A DNA stretch of 64,000 nucleotides, taken from the NCBI RefSeq assembly GCF_030369635.1, contig NZ_CP128474.1, positions 2,852,001 through 2,916,000 on the forward strand, in the 5' to 3' direction. Numbering within the stretch: the stretch's first letter is position 1; the number at the start of each line of letters is the position of its first letter. The notes below the pieces were generated by a model. The model had not been told where the DNA came from, did no database searches, and was given only the letters and a program-made list of their open reading frames with translations. This DNA is from Microbacterium arborescens (lineage in GTDB: Bacteria > Actinomycetota > Actinomycetes > Actinomycetales > Microbacteriaceae). This document shows positions 1-10,200 of the stretch, one piece after another. Made by a program: the position numbers and the translations under genes.

Positions 1-1571
1 GTCGCGCGGTGCAGTTCGAGGTACAGCTCCCCCACCCATACCGGCGGCTTCGGCAGCTCGGCCATCGCGCGTTCGAAGAACGCGTCGGGGTGCTCCCACT
101 GCACGCGTGCGCTGCCTTCGAGGTCGGCGAGGCGCTCGGCCTTGCCGGTCATCTCGCGGGTCGTGCCGCCGCCGCCGTCGCCCCACCCGACGGGCGCGAT
201 GGATCCGGATGCCACACGCGATTCGCGGAACTGCCGCGACGCCTTCGCCACCTCCATGCCCGACAGCTGCGAGTTGTAGGTGTCCATCGGCGGGAAGTGG
301 GTGAACATCCGCGACCCGTCGATCCCCTCCCAGGCGAAGGTGTGGTGCGGGAACTTGTTCACCTGGTTCCACGAGATCTTCTGCGTGAAGAACCACTCGA
401 AGCCGGCGCGGCGCATGAGCTGGGGCAGCGCGGGCGAGTATCCGAACGAGTCGGGCAGCCATACGCCGCGCGAGCGGATGCCGAACTCCTCCTCGAAGAA
501 GCGCTGACCGTAGAGGAACTGGCGGGCGATCGCCTCGCCGGTGGGCATGACGGTGTCGGACTCGACCCACATGCCACCCAGGGGCAGGAAGCGCCCCGCG
601 GCGACGGCATCCTTGACCTTCGCCCACACCTCGGGACGATGCTCCTTGAGCCAGGCGTACTGCTGCGCACTCGACATGCCGTACCGGAAGTCGGCGCTCT
701 CCGCCAGCAGCTCGGTCATCGTGGTGCTCGTGCGCGCGACCTTGCGGATGGTCTCACGCACCGGCCACAGCCACGCCGAGTCGATGTGGGCGTGGCCGAT
801 GGCCGAGATGCGGTGCGCGCTGGCCTCGGCGGGCGACGCCAGCACCTCGGCGAGCGCGGCCCGCGCGTCCGCGGCGGTCTCGGCGATGTGCTGCAGGTCG
901 ACACGGTCCAGCGCGTCGTCGAGTGCCTGCAGGATGCGCATGCGCCGGGGCGCGGTCTCGGGCAGCTCCGCCTGCAGTTCGACGAGCACCTCGAGGTCGA
1001 GCGCGAGCTCGTGCACCTCGGGCTCGAATACGGCGAGGTCCATGTGCCGGACCGTGTAGAGGGGCCGGGGCGAGGAGGTCTGGATGTCGCCCTCCTGCGT
1101 CGGGAGGAAGGGGTGGTAGTCCAGCAGCACGGGGTTGGCGGCGGCCTCGATGTAGAACTCGACCTCTTCATCGCCGGCGGCTTCCTCGGCGATGCGCACC
1201 CACTGGTTGCGGGGGTTGAGCGACTTCACCGGCTCGCCGCTGGGGAGGTAGACGAGCCCTTCGCACTGGAAGCCGGGCATGTTCGGGTCGAAGCCGAGGT
1301 CGACGACGGCCTCGACCCGGCGACCCGCCCACGCCGCCGGCACCCGCCCGCGCACGCGGAACCAGGTCGTCGACCATGCCGGTCCCCACGGAGATCCCGC
1401 CTCGAACGGCTCGAACTCCAGCGCCAGACCGGCGGCAGGCGCGATGGGCTCGCCCGGCAACCGGTTCGCCGAGATCTCGAGCGGGATGCGCGCGGAATGG
1501 ATGGCGGGGCGGATGCGCTCGGTGAGCACGCGTGCGGCGCGGCCGGTGGTGAGAGGGATGTCGTCGTGCAT
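1..1571 (-). CDS. GH38 alpha-mannosidase (3' end cut by window edge)
   Basis: Removes alpha-linked mannose from mannosides and N-glycans. 523 codons are visible with no stop before the window edge. Residues 259-264 read GHAHID, the zinc-binding signature of GH38, followed by SAWLWPVRET. Residues 370-380 read VWLPDSFGYSP, whose Asp374 matches the family nucleophile. The last visible residues, GELYLELHR, are also typical of GH38. There is no signal peptide, so it should act in the cytoplasm. It is the last visible gene of the sugar importer operon, 50 bp after the GH5-type gene. Whether it cleaves alpha-1,2, -1,3 or -1,6 bonds cannot be read from the sequence. Confidence 0.93.
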   Translation of the reverse strand, partial: MHDDIPLTTGRAARVLTERIRPAIHSARIPLEISANRLPGEPIAPAAGLALEFEPFEAGSPWGPAWSTTWFRVRGRVPAAWAGRRVEAVVDLGFDPNMPGFQCEGLVYLPSGEPVKSLNPRNQWVRIAEEAAGDEEVEFYIEAAANPVLLDYHPFLPTQEGDIQTSSPRPLYTVRHMDLAVFEPEVHELALDLEVLVELQAELPETAPRRMRILQALDDALDRVDLQHIAETAADARAALAEVLASPAEASAHRISAIGHAHIDSAWLWPVRETIRKVARTSTTMTELLAESADFRYGMSSAQQYAWLKEHRPEVWAKVKDAVAAGRFLPLGGMWVESDTVMPTGEAIARQFLYGQRFFEEEFGIRSRGVWLPDSFGYSPALPQLMRRAGFEWFFTQKISWNQVNKFPHHTFAWEGIDGSRMFTHFPPMDTYNSQLSGMEVAKASRQFRESRVASGSIAPVGWGDGGGGTTREMTGKAERLADLEGSARVQWEHPDAFFERAMAELPKPPVWVGELYLELHRA

Positions 1572-1593
1572 GGGTGGGTGGATCCGTTCGGTC

Positions 1594-1621
1594 GGGTCGG
1601 GTCGGGTCGGGCCGGGTCGGG
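1594..1621. repeat. GGGTC pentanucleotide tandem repeat between two glycosidase genes
   Basis: About six near-perfect copies of the GGGTC unit fill the 50-bp gap between the GH5-type gene and the GH38 gene. The plus strand has more than four GGG runs spaced by two bases, which fits a G-quadruplex pattern. The operon mRNA would carry the C-rich complement close to the GH38 start codon. Confidence 0.8.
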
Positions 1622-2920
1622 TCAGGGCAGGGTGGCGGCGGCGCCACCGCCGAGGACGGGGGTGGGTGCGCCTCGGTCGGCGGCATCCACTCGCTCCATC
1701 CTCGAGATCCCTCGTGCGGCGAGCAGCGCGGCATCCGTCTGCCGCGAGGCGAGGACGACCTGCGGGCCGCGGCCATCGCGTTCGGCGGCGCGCACCCAGG
1801 CTTCGAAGAATGCGCCGCCCGGTGCACAGTCGGCGCGGTAGGGGCGGGAGTCGTCGAGTACCAGGCCGACGGGGGATGCCGCCGGGCGGGGTGCGCCGCG
1901 CAGTTCGCGCGCCAGCTCGGCGAACCGGCGACCGGTCGGTTTGACGGCGCCGTCCTCGTCGATCAGTCCGAGGTCGTACTCGACCGGCGGGAAGTCGAGC
2001 AGGGAGCGGGCGACGTCGTGGGAGCACCACCACGTGACGGCGGAGAGCACGGGGACGTCGGCGGCGCGACGCACCGTCTGTTCGAGGAAGTCGGCCGCGT
2101 CGCCGCGATCGACGACGGTGACGGGCACGCCGACCTCCTGGAGCCAGACCGGGCGATCGGCGAGAGCGTGCCACGCGGCCGCGAGCTGCACGAGGTACTC
2201 GGCGTGCCGCACCGATCCGGCGCCGAGGCCGCCGTGACGCTGGGCCGCGCCGTTGAAGACCCAGGAGTGCACGACGGTCTGGTCGCCGTGCTCGGCGGCG
2301 TGAGACGGCAGGAAGGGTTGACGCTCGTCGTACCAGGTCGCGTCGTAGGCGGCGTGCGTGATGAGGCCGGGTGCGCTCTCGCGTGCGACGCCGAGGAGAC
2401 GCACGAGCCACTCCTCGGCCTGCGCTTCGTCGATCGGATGCGGGTGCGGGTGCGGCCTCGCGGCGAACTGGTTGACCTCGTTGCCGAGGGTCAGCCCCAA
2501 GACGTTGGGGCGCGGCCGCAGCACCTCTCCGAGGGCGCGCAGGTACGCCTCCTCGCCCGCGAGGGCCACGGGGTCGGTGAAGATGTTGCGCTCGTGCCAC
2601 GTCGTGACCCACGCGGGCAGGAAGTCGAAGCTCGACAGGTGCCCCTGCAGCGCGTCGACGTTGACATCGAGGTCGAACTCGGCCGCAGCATCCACCACCG
2701 CGCCGATGTCGGCGAGGGCCGCGGGCCGGAGCAGTCCGCGGTTCGGCTGCACGAGGTGCCACAGCGGGAAGAGGCGCACATGGTCGGCCTCGAGCCCGGC
2801 GACCGCCTCGAAGTCGCGGCGCACCTCGTCGAGGTCGAGGTCGAGCCACGCATGGAACCAGCCGGCGCGGGGCGTGTAGTTCACGCCGAATCTCATCACG
2901 GGGTCGATCGGGGAGGTCAT
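1622..2920 (-). CDS. GH5-type glycosidase, probable beta-mannosidase (GH5_18-like)
   Basis: 432 residues with a TIM-barrel glycosidase pattern. Residues 143-151 read LTLGNEVNQ, placing the acid/base at Glu148 after an Asn. Residues 259-264 read WLQEVG, placing the nucleophile at Glu262. GH5_18 enzymes of bifidobacteria remove the beta-mannose joined to GlcNAc at the N-glycan core and sit beside GH38 genes, as here; this assignment is by context. There is no signal peptide, so it should be cytoplasmic. The start has a GGAAGG site 4 bases upstream; an internal Met9 is possible. A His-rich PHPHPHP stretch follows the acid/base. Confidence 0.8.
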   Translation of the reverse strand: MTSPIDPVMRFGVNYTPRAGWFHAWLDLDLDEVRRDFEAVAGLEADHVRLFPLWHLVQPNRGLLRPAALADIGAVVDAAAEFDLDVNVDALQGHLSSFDFLPAWVTTWHERNIFTDPVALAGEEAYLRALGEVLRPRPNVLGLTLGNEVNQFAARPHPHPHPIDEAQAEEWLVRLLGVARESAPGLITHAAYDATWYDERQPFLPSHAAEHGDQTVVHSWVFNGAAQRHGGLGAGSVRHAEYLVQLAAAWHALADRPVWLQEVGVPVTVVDRGDAADFLEQTVRRAADVPVLSAVTWWCSHDVARSLLDFPPVEYDLGLIDEDGAVKPTGRRFAELARELRGAPRPAASPVGLVLDDSRPYRADCAPGGAFFEAWVRAAERDGRGPQVVLASRQTDAALLAARGISRMERVDAADRGAPTPVLGGGAAATLP

Positions 2921-2986
2921 GGGGCCTTCCGGGGTCGGGGACGACGGGGCGGAGAAGGGGGCGACGCGAGGAAGCGGGGGTGGGGC

Positions 2987-3874
2987 TCAGCCCTTGACCC
3001 CGCCCTCCTCGACACCCTTGAAGAAGTGACGCTGCAGCACCGCGAAGACGATCGCGATCGGGACGAAGGCGATCATCGAGCCCGCGGCGATCATGCGCTG
3101 ATCGTTGGAGAACGTGCCCGACAGGTATTGCAGGCCGATCGTGAGGGTGAACTGGTCGGGGCTCGTCAGCACGATGAGCGGCCACAGGAAGTCGTCCCAG
3201 GCGCCGATGAAGCTGAAGATCGCGATGACGGCGACCGTTCCCTTCACCGACGGGAGCGACACGCTCCAGAACCGCTGCAGGGCGTTGGCGCCGTCGATGA
3301 TCGCCGCCTGGTCGATCTCTTCGGGCAGCACCCGGAACGCGTTGTACATCAGCAGCACGTTGAGGGTGGCGACCATGCCGGGCAGCGCGACACCGAGCAG
3401 GGTGTCGGCGAGGCCGAGGTTGCGGATCGTGACGAAGTTGGCGATGATCGTCGCCTCGCCCGGCAGGATCAGCGTCGCGAGGAACAGGCCGATGACGATC
3501 TTGCGTCCCCGGAACCGCAGGCGCGACAGAGCGAAGCCGGCGAGGGTCGAGAACACGACGTTGCCGCCCACGGCGAAGACCGCGACGAACAACGAGTTCC
3601 CGATGAACTGCCACACCGGGATCGCATCCATGACGCGGGTGTAGTTGTCGAGCGTGGGCTGGCTCGGCCACAGCTGCGGGATGCGGGTGTAGATGTCTTC
3701 GCTCGTGCTCTTCAGCGATGTCGAGAGTTGCCACAAGAACGGGCCGATGCTGATGAAGAGCACGAGGACGAGCAGCCCGTACCGGGCGACGATCTCGCCC
3801 GGCCGCATCGAGCCGAACCCGCCGCGGCGACGTCGGCGGGGTTCGACCCGCTCGCGGGTGGCGGTGGCGCTCAT
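2987..3874 (-). CDS. Sugar ABC transporter permease, MalG type
   Basis: 295-residue inner-membrane permease of the CUT1 sugar ABC family with about six membrane segments. The EAA loop that contacts the ATPase is visible (EEIDQAAIIDGA, then PSVKG). Its ATG overlaps the stop of the MalF-type gene in an ATGA, so the two are translationally coupled. It pairs with that permease and the binding lipoprotein to import an oligosaccharide, inferred to be a mannose-rich N-glycan. No ATPase gene lies in the window; CUT1 systems in Actinobacteria often share one encoded elsewhere. Confidence 0.93.
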   Translation of the reverse strand: MSATATRERVEPRRRRRGGFGSMRPGEIVARYGLLVLVLFISIGPFLWQLSTSLKSTSEDIYTRIPQLWPSQPTLDNYTRVMDAIPVWQFIGNSLFVAVFAVGGNVVFSTLAGFALSRLRFRGRKIVIGLFLATLILPGEATIIANFVTIRNLGLADTLLGVALPGMVATLNVLLMYNAFRVLPEEIDQAAIIDGANALQRFWSVSLPSVKGTVAVIAIFSFIGAWDDFLWPLIVLTSPDQFTLTIGLQYLSGTFSNDQRMIAAGSMIAFVPIAIVFAVLQRHFFKGVEEGGVKG

Positions 3875-4848
3875 TCGCTGCTCCGGCTGTTGATCTTGGC
3901 GAGGACGAGCATCGGTACGAGCGTGACGAAGAACATGAGGATGCTGAGCGCGCTGGCGTAGCCGAGGTCGCCCGAGAACCCGCGGGAGTACTGCTGGATG
4001 AGCATGACCATCGTCATCGCCTCACCGCCGGCGCCGCCCGTGCCCCCGGTCATGATGAACACCTCGCTGAAGACGCGGAGAGCGGCGATGCACACCAGCA
4101 CGGCGATGAGGAACATCGCTCCGCGGACGGCGGGCAGGGTGACGGAGAAGAAGCGTCGCACCGCGCCGGCGCCGTCCATCGCGGCGGCCTCGTGCAGGTC
4201 GCGGCTGACGTTTCCGAGGGCGGCGAGGTAGATGATCATGTAGAAGCCGAGACCCTTCCACACCGTCAGGCTCACGGCGCTGAGGATGATGAGCCAGCGG
4301 TCGGTGAGGAAGGGCAGCGGCTGCTGGATGATCGACATCGCCTGCGCGAGGCCGTTCACCAGCCCCCGGTCGTCGAGCATGAAGGTCCAGATGAGGGCCA
4401 CGACGACGGCGGAGGCGATGACGGGCGTGTAGAACGCCGTGCGGAAGAAGGCGATGCCGGGGAGCTTCTTCTCGACCAGGAGTGCGATGAGCAGCGGGAG
4501 GATCGTCAGCAGCGGCAGGCACACGAGCATGAACACGACGCTGTTCAGCAGCGCGCCCATGACCTGGTCGTCGCGGAGGATCAGCTCGAAGTTCCGGAAG
4601 CCGACGTATTGCTCGTTGCCCCCGAGCGGCTTGGCGTTCGTGAACGCCATACGGATGGTGTTGAGCGAAGGCCAGATCGAGAACACCGCCAGCCACAGCA
4701 GGGCCGGGGCGAGGAAGAGCCACGGCGTCCACGAACGGGTCGCGTTCGCGGGGCCGTGCCCGACGGGACGGCGCCGTCGTGCCGCGGTGGCGGCGGGCGC
4801 CCCCGCGACCGGGGCGAGCCCGGCCGCGGGGAGGTTGGTGAGGGTCAT
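3871..4848 (-). CDS. Sugar ABC transporter permease, MalF type
   Basis: 325 residues with a basic, Ala-rich N-terminal tail, then about six membrane segments. The EAA loop reads HEAAAMDGAGAVRRFF. It starts 8 bp after the stop of the solute-binding protein gene, with an AAGG site, and overlaps the next permease by 4 bp. This order (binding protein, MalF, MalG) is the standard CUT1 operon. The adjoining mannosidase genes make a mannose-containing oligosaccharide the likely cargo. Confidence 0.93.
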   Translation of the reverse strand: MTLTNLPAAGLAPVAGAPAATAARRRRPVGHGPANATRSWTPWLFLAPALLWLAVFSIWPSLNTIRMAFTNAKPLGGNEQYVGFRNFELILRDDQVMGALLNSVVFMLVCLPLLTILPLLIALLVEKKLPGIAFFRTAFYTPVIASAVVVALIWTFMLDDRGLVNGLAQAMSIIQQPLPFLTDRWLIILSAVSLTVWKGLGFYMIIYLAALGNVSRDLHEAAAMDGAGAVRRFFSVTLPAVRGAMFLIAVLVCIAALRVFSEVFIMTGGTGGAGGEAMTMVMLIQQYSRGFSGDLGYASALSILMFFVTLVPMLVLAKINSRSSE

Positions 4849-4856
4849 GGCCGGCC

Positions 4857-6128
4857 TTACTGCCGTGCCAGCAGGTCGTTGAGCTTCTCGACCGACTTGT
4901 CGAGCGCTTCCTGGCCCGAGATGTCACCGCGGATGGCCAGGGCGATCTGCTGGTTCAGGTAGTCGTTCATCGCCCCGTTGACCGAGTAGGGGGTGAGCAC
5001 CTCGGCGGTCTTCAGCGACTCGAAGCCGGTGATGCGCGCCTTCGCCGACGGGGTGCCGTCGTCGTCGGTGAAGTAGGGGTCGGCGTCGGACCCCTGGGTC
5101 GAGGGGAAGACGTTCGCGATGTGGGCGAAGGCGTTCTGGTTCTCGGCGTTGGTGACGAATTCGGCGAAGGCGAGCGCTGCGGCCAGGTTCTCGCTGCTCG
5201 CAGCCACGCTCACGCCCTGCACGTACAGCGGCGAGATGTTCAGGGCGGGGGTGATGGCGACGTTGCCCTTCAGACTCGGGTTGTTCTCCTCGAACGAATC
5301 GATGGCGGTCGCGCCGCCGGTCGTCCACGCGACCTTGCCCTGCGTGAACAGCTGCGCGTTCCCGAGGTAGTCGGCGTTCAGCACGGTCGGCGGCATCTCG
5401 CCGTTCGCGTAGGCCTCCGCGTAGCGATCGACGAGCGCGGCCGCCTCGGGGGTGTTGAACACGAACTCGGTGCCGTCGTCGTTGAGGATGTCGATGCCCT
5501 CGAGCGTGAAGTCGCCGATGCCGGGCACCCGGCTGATCAGGAAATCGTCGGGGCAGGCATCCGCCATCGTCGCTGCCTGCGCGAAGAGCTCGTCGGTCGT
5601 CTTCGGCGGGTTCGCCGAGTCGAGGCCGCACGCGTCGAGCTGGGTGGAGTTCCAGTAGTTGACGTCGGTGCCGAGGTACCAGGGATAGCCGTACACGCCT
5701 TCGACGCCGTCGAAGCGGTAGGCGTCGACCGAGCCCGCGAAGTAGGTCGACTCGAGGTCGGTGGCCTTGCTGACGTCGTAGAGCAGGTTCTGCCGGGCGA
5801 GAGGAAGGGCGAAGTCGGGCGGGAGGTTCACGACGTCGGGAAGCGTGTTCGTCGACGCCTGCGACAGCACCTTCTCGGAGTACCCGTCGCCGGGCTGGTC
5901 GAGAAGTTCGACGGTGACATCGGGGTACTTCTCCTCGAAGGCGTCGATGACGCCGTCGAGGTACTCGGCATAGGTGGGCGTGAGCGACCAGGTCTGGAAC
6001 CGGATCGATCCCGCGACCTCGCCGTCGGGGTCGGAGCCGGCTCCGGGCCCGCTCGAGCACCCGGCCAGAAGCGCGGTGGCGGCGAGCAGTCCGAGCCCTG
6101 CCAAAGCGGGGGTTCGCGAGTTCCTCAT
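4857..6128 (-). CDS. Extracellular sugar-binding lipoprotein of the ABC importer
   Basis: 423 residues, solute-binding protein family 1. A lipoprotein signal peptide ends in LLAGC, with the acylated Cys at residue 24, so the mature protein is anchored outside the membrane. An ATG 24 bases further upstream exists, but the start at 6128 has an AAGGAG site 9 bases away and gives a normal signal peptide. It would capture the glycan released by the Endo H-like enzyme. Two LacI-type operator dyads lie in the 107-bp gap to the divergent lacI gene. Confidence 0.93.
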   Translation of the reverse strand: MRNSRTPALAGLGLLAATALLAGCSSGPGAGSDPDGEVAGSIRFQTWSLTPTYAEYLDGVIDAFEEKYPDVTVELLDQPGDGYSEKVLSQASTNTLPDVVNLPPDFALPLARQNLLYDVSKATDLESTYFAGSVDAYRFDGVEGVYGYPWYLGTDVNYWNSTQLDACGLDSANPPKTTDELFAQAATMADACPDDFLISRVPGIGDFTLEGIDILNDDGTEFVFNTPEAAALVDRYAEAYANGEMPPTVLNADYLGNAQLFTQGKVAWTTGGATAIDSFEENNPSLKGNVAITPALNISPLYVQGVSVAASSENLAAALAFAEFVTNAENQNAFAHIANVFPSTQGSDADPYFTDDDGTPSAKARITGFESLKTAEVLTPYSVNGAMNDYLNQQIALAIRGDISGQEALDKSVEKLNDLLARQ

Positions 6129-6179
6129 GGTGTGCAACTCCTTCGTATGCAAACGGTGCGACGGGGTATAGCCTGAGCA

Positions 6180-6195
6180 ACTAAACCGAGTAAGT
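6180..6195. promoter_or_regulatory. LacI-type operator, site 1
   Basis: The sequence ACTAAACCGAGTAAGT is an imperfect dyad around a central CG, as is usual for LacI-family operators. It matches the sites at 6204 and 11390. It lies between the divergent binding-protein and lacI genes, so it could control both. Confidence 0.6.
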
Positions 6196-6203
6196 CAAGG
6201 ATC

Positions 6204-6219
6204 ACTTATCCGGTTCAGC
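6204..6219. promoter_or_regulatory. LacI-type operator, site 2
   Basis: The sequence ACTTATCCGGTTCAGC has the same central CG and ACTTA half-site as site 1. It starts 24 bp from site 1 and lies just upstream of the lacI start codon, suggesting autoregulation. It is the weakest match of the three at its right half. Confidence 0.5.
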
Positions 6220-6235
6220 TCGCGAGGAGAAACCG

Positions 6236-7276
6236 ATGACCACACCGCGCAAACGGGCGACCATCGCCGACATCGCCCGGCGGCTCGGTGTCTCGAAAGC
6301 GGCCGTGTCGTTCGCGCTCAACGACCGTCCCGGGGTGAGCGTCGAGCTGCGCGAACGCGTGCTCGCCGTCGCCGCCGAGCTTCGGTACCGACCCAACTCC
6401 GCGGCGCTCGCGCTCGGGCGCTCGCGCGTCGACGTCATCGGGCTCGTCATCAACCGCCCCGCGCGGACCCTCGGCACCGAAGCGTTCTTCCCCGAACTCA
6501 TGGCCGGCATCCAGGCGGGACTGTCGGAGACCCACACCGGCCTGCAGACCCTCGTCGTCTCGTCACTCGAGGAGGAGCTCGCCGCCTACAGCACGTGGCA
6601 GGCGACGCAGCGCGTCGACGGGGTGATCGTCGTCGACCCGCGCCGCGACGACGCGCGCATCGCGCTCCTGGCCGAACTCGACCTGCCGGCGGTGCAGATC
6701 GGCAGCCACCCGAGCATCGATGCGGCGATCCCGAGCGTCTGGATCGACGACCACGCCGTGGCCACGGCACTCTTCGAGACGCTCTTCGACCTCGGGCACC
6801 GTCGCGTCGCGCACGTGACGGGGCCGCTCGACTTCGAGCACACCGAGCTGCGCCGGTCTGCCCTGAGCGAGTGCGCTCGGCGCTACGACGCCCCGGCGCC
6901 GCTCTCCGTGGCGACGGACTACTCCGCCGAGCAGTCGGCTGAGGCCACCCACTCGTTGCTCGCCGGCGGTGACCGACCGACCGCGATCGTCTACGACAAC
7001 GACGTCTTGGCGCTCGCGGGTCTGCGGGTCGCCCAGGAGCTCGGTGTCTCGATCCCCGGCGACGTCTCGGTCGCGAGCTTCGACGACTCGATCGCGATGA
7101 GACTCGTGCGCCCCTCGATCACGGCGCTCACGCGCGACACCTATGCGCTCGGGGAGCTCGCCGCGCGGACCTTGATGGATGTCATCGGGTCGGACGGCCC
7201 GGTGGCATCCGTCGCCGCGGCCCCGCCCGCGTTGTCCGCGCGCGAGAGCACCGGCCCGGCGAAGACCTCCAGCTGA
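6236..7276 (+). CDS. LacI-family transcriptional regulator of the N-glycan locus
   Basis: 346 residues. An N-terminal LacI helix-turn-helix (TIADIARRLGVSKAAVSFAL) is followed by a periplasmic-binding-like sugar-sensing domain. The normal C-terminal LSAREST signature is present, so the protein is full length. It is divergent from the ABC importer operon and has two operator-like dyads in its own upstream region, with a third in front of the Endo H-like gene. It most likely represses all these genes until a mannose-containing ligand is present. Its last 136 bp overlap the 3' end of the GH92 gene on the other strand. Confidence 0.93.
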   Translation: MTTPRKRATIADIARRLGVSKAAVSFALNDRPGVSVELRERVLAVAAELRYRPNSAALALGRSRVDVIGLVINRPARTLGTEAFFPELMAGIQAGLSETHTGLQTLVVSSLEEELAAYSTWQATQRVDGVIVVDPRRDDARIALLAELDLPAVQIGSHPSIDAAIPSVWIDDHAVATALFETLFDLGHRRVAHVTGPLDFEHTELRRSALSECARRYDAPAPLSVATDYSAEQSAEATHSLLAGGDRPTAIVYDNDVLALAGLRVAQELGVSIPGDVSVASFDDSIAMRLVRPSITALTRDTYALGELAARTLMDVIGSDGPVASVAAAPPALSARESTGPAKTSS

Positions 7277-10200
7277 GCGAGATCGATCCGGGTCACCGCT
7301 TCGAAACGCACCCATGCGATGTCAGGGACCCCACCCCGCGTAGCGAACGGCCGGGTCTGCGACGCGATGTGGAGTTCTTCACCAGAAGGTTCGTCGACGC
7401 GTTCGTCGAGGTCGAACCACTCCCCCGACGGGGTGCGCCCGCGCAGCCGCCAGGACACCGTCGTGACCGCTGCGGGCGAGCCCGGGTCGGGACACCTCAC
7501 CGGCAGCGGCGCGGGCCGCCCCGCGAGCGTGACCGTGTAGAGCCCGATGCTCGACGAAGCGCGCAGCGGGAGGTCGACGGCGTCGCCGGGTTCGAGGCAC
7601 AGGACGCTCTCGCCGATGTCGTCGGTGACCGATCGCGGCACGACCTCGAGCAGGTCGACGAGCGGCGGTGCGTCGAACTCGACGCTGAAGGATGTGGGCC
7701 GTGTCGTCTTCGCCCACCCCGCTGGTTCGTCCGAGAGCTCCACCTCGATGAGTTCGGCTCGACGGACGACATCCGCGGGCACCGCGATGCGCTCCCACAC
7801 CCGCCCGTCGATGCGCACCTCTCGGATGTACGGCCGCCCGGCGCCGGTCGTGATGATCTCGAGGGGGCGCTCACGCCCCTCCGGATGCAGCACGACGCGG
7901 GGCAGCAGCGGCGGCGTCAGCACGAACTCGCCCGCGCCGGGAACCAGCGGGTAGAGGCCGAGCACCGCGAAGAGGTACCACGCCGACATCTCGCCGTTGT
8001 CCTCGTCTCCGGGATAGCCCTGCCCGATGTCCGAACCGGCGAACAGGCGGTCGCGGGCCTCGACGACGATCCGGTGGGCGTCGTCGTGTCGCCCCGCGAA
8101 GCAGTACATGAACGGGATGTGGTGCGCGGGCTGGTTCGACAGCCCCAGCATGCCCATGCGAACGTCGCGCGCCTCGCTCATCTCGTGGATGACGAACCCG
8201 TACGAGCCGACGAGGTCGGGGGCGGCGGTCTCGGGCGTAGCGAAGAAGACGTCGAGAGCGGCGCCGAGCCCCTCCTCGCCGCCGTGGAGGGTGGCGAGCC
8301 CTGCCCCGTCGTGGGGCGCGGTGAACATCGTGCCCCACGCGTTGGTCTCGGTGTAGTCGTGCCCCCACTCGGCGGGGTCGAACTCGTCCGCGCTCACGCG
8401 CCACTCGCCGTCGGGGCGTCGCCCCAGGAAGAAGCCGAGATCGTGGTCGCCGCGTCGATGGAGGCCGGGACGGAACACCGAACGGTAGGCGAGCGCGCGG
8501 CGCGCGAGGTAGTCGGCCTCGGCGGCGAGACGGTCGCGCTCGGCGGCATCCGTCTCGTCCCGGATCAGCGCACGGGCGAGCCGGGCGGCGGCGGCGTCGT
8601 TGATCGCGTTGTCGAGCGTCCACGACATGCCCTCGTGCGTGTCGGTGTCGGTGAAGCCGCGGAAGATCGCGGGACGGAGCCCCTTGCGACCGACCCGCGG
8701 ATCCGCGGCGGGCACGGTCGCGTGGCGCAGGGCCGATCGGTAGGCCTGCCGCGTGTCGATCGCGACCCCGAGCGCCTCGAGCCCCGCGAAGACCGTGTCG
8801 CTGGTCGTGCCGGTCATCGAATCGACCGGCCCCGGCGCGCTCCACCGGGCGACCCATCCGGCGTCACGGAAGTGCTGCACGAAGCCGTCGGCGAGGGCCG
8901 CGGCGGTGCGCGGGGCGAGGAGCCCGAGGAACGGCCAGGCGGTGCGGTAGGTGTCCCAGAATCCGTTGTTCGAGGAGTAGGTGCCGGACCGCACGACACC
9001 GTCGACCGGGCTGCGGTAGCGGGGGCCGCCGGGCGACGGCTCGTCGTGGGCATTGGGGTAGCTGAAGACGCGGGCGAGGGATCCGGCTATCGAGCGGAGG
9101 GTGTCGTCCGAGACGGCGCCCGGCGCTGAGATCTCGAACCGTTCGAACACCCCGCGCCACGCCGCCTCGGCCGCGGCGCGCATGTCGTCGACACCGCCGG
9201 CGGCACGGGCGTTCTCGGCCGCTTGAGCGGCGTCGATCGTCGACATCCCCACGACGATGTCGACGGCGGGTCGCTCGAAGACGATCGCGCCGCGCAGCGA
9301 GCCGCGTGAGAGCGCGAGGTCGTGGCGGCGAACCCCCGGCAGCACGGCGTGCACATGGTGGTCGGGGCGACCGCCGCCGTCGCGGAGGTGGACATCGAGG
9401 TGCAGTGCCCCGTCGTGTTCCGCCCACGCGGCCGAGACCGCTTCGCCCAGGTGATCGACGACGACCGACAGCTTGTCCGAGTGCGAGCGGAACCGCATGC
9501 CCACGGCATGGCGGGCCGCGGTCAGCAGCACCGAGACTCCGTCGAGCTCGACCCGGTACTCGTGCGGGGATGCGTGTTCGCCGGCCCTGGCGAATCGGCG
9601 CGCCCGCTTCCGACGGTCGCGCTGGGGCCTCTCGTTCGGGCTCGGCATGAGCTCGAACACACCACGGTCGCCGATCCACGGACTCGGGATATGACTCGTC
9701 GCGAACGCCTGGATCGCCGGGCGGTCGACCTGGTAGCGATAGGGCCAGTTGCCCGCCGAGGCATCGGTCATCGGCAGCGCGAACACGCCGCCGTGGGGCA
9801 GGGTCACGATGGGCGCGGTGTTCCCGCGCGAGAAGCGATCCGATCCCCGGGTTCCGCGGCGGGTGTCGGCCCATCCCATCAGGTGCTCCGGGCGGTGCGG
9901 CACGGGCTCGATGACGGGTGGGGCGACGAACACGATGCGCCCGCCCCGACCCGGGCCGACAACGACGCGCACGCCCGCGATCCGACGCCCGACGACGGGC
10001 GAGAGGTCGACGGTGCGGCGGTTCCACTGATCGACCCAGAGGCGCTTCGAGCGTGCCTGCGCGCCGGGGTCGACGGCGTCGCCGTACTGGTCTCGCGCGC
10101 CGGCCCCCGAGAGGGTGGTGCCGTCATCGAACACGAGGTCGACGGCCACGGCGGTCGCCGCGTAGCGATCGTCAGGCATCCCCTCACGGGACTCCGCCGC

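Noticed and set aside
9..3961. Long plus-strand open frames opposite the glycosidase and permease genes
   Set aside because: They are shadows of high-GC minus-strand genes: Arg/Gly/Ala-rich, no ribosome sites, no domains.
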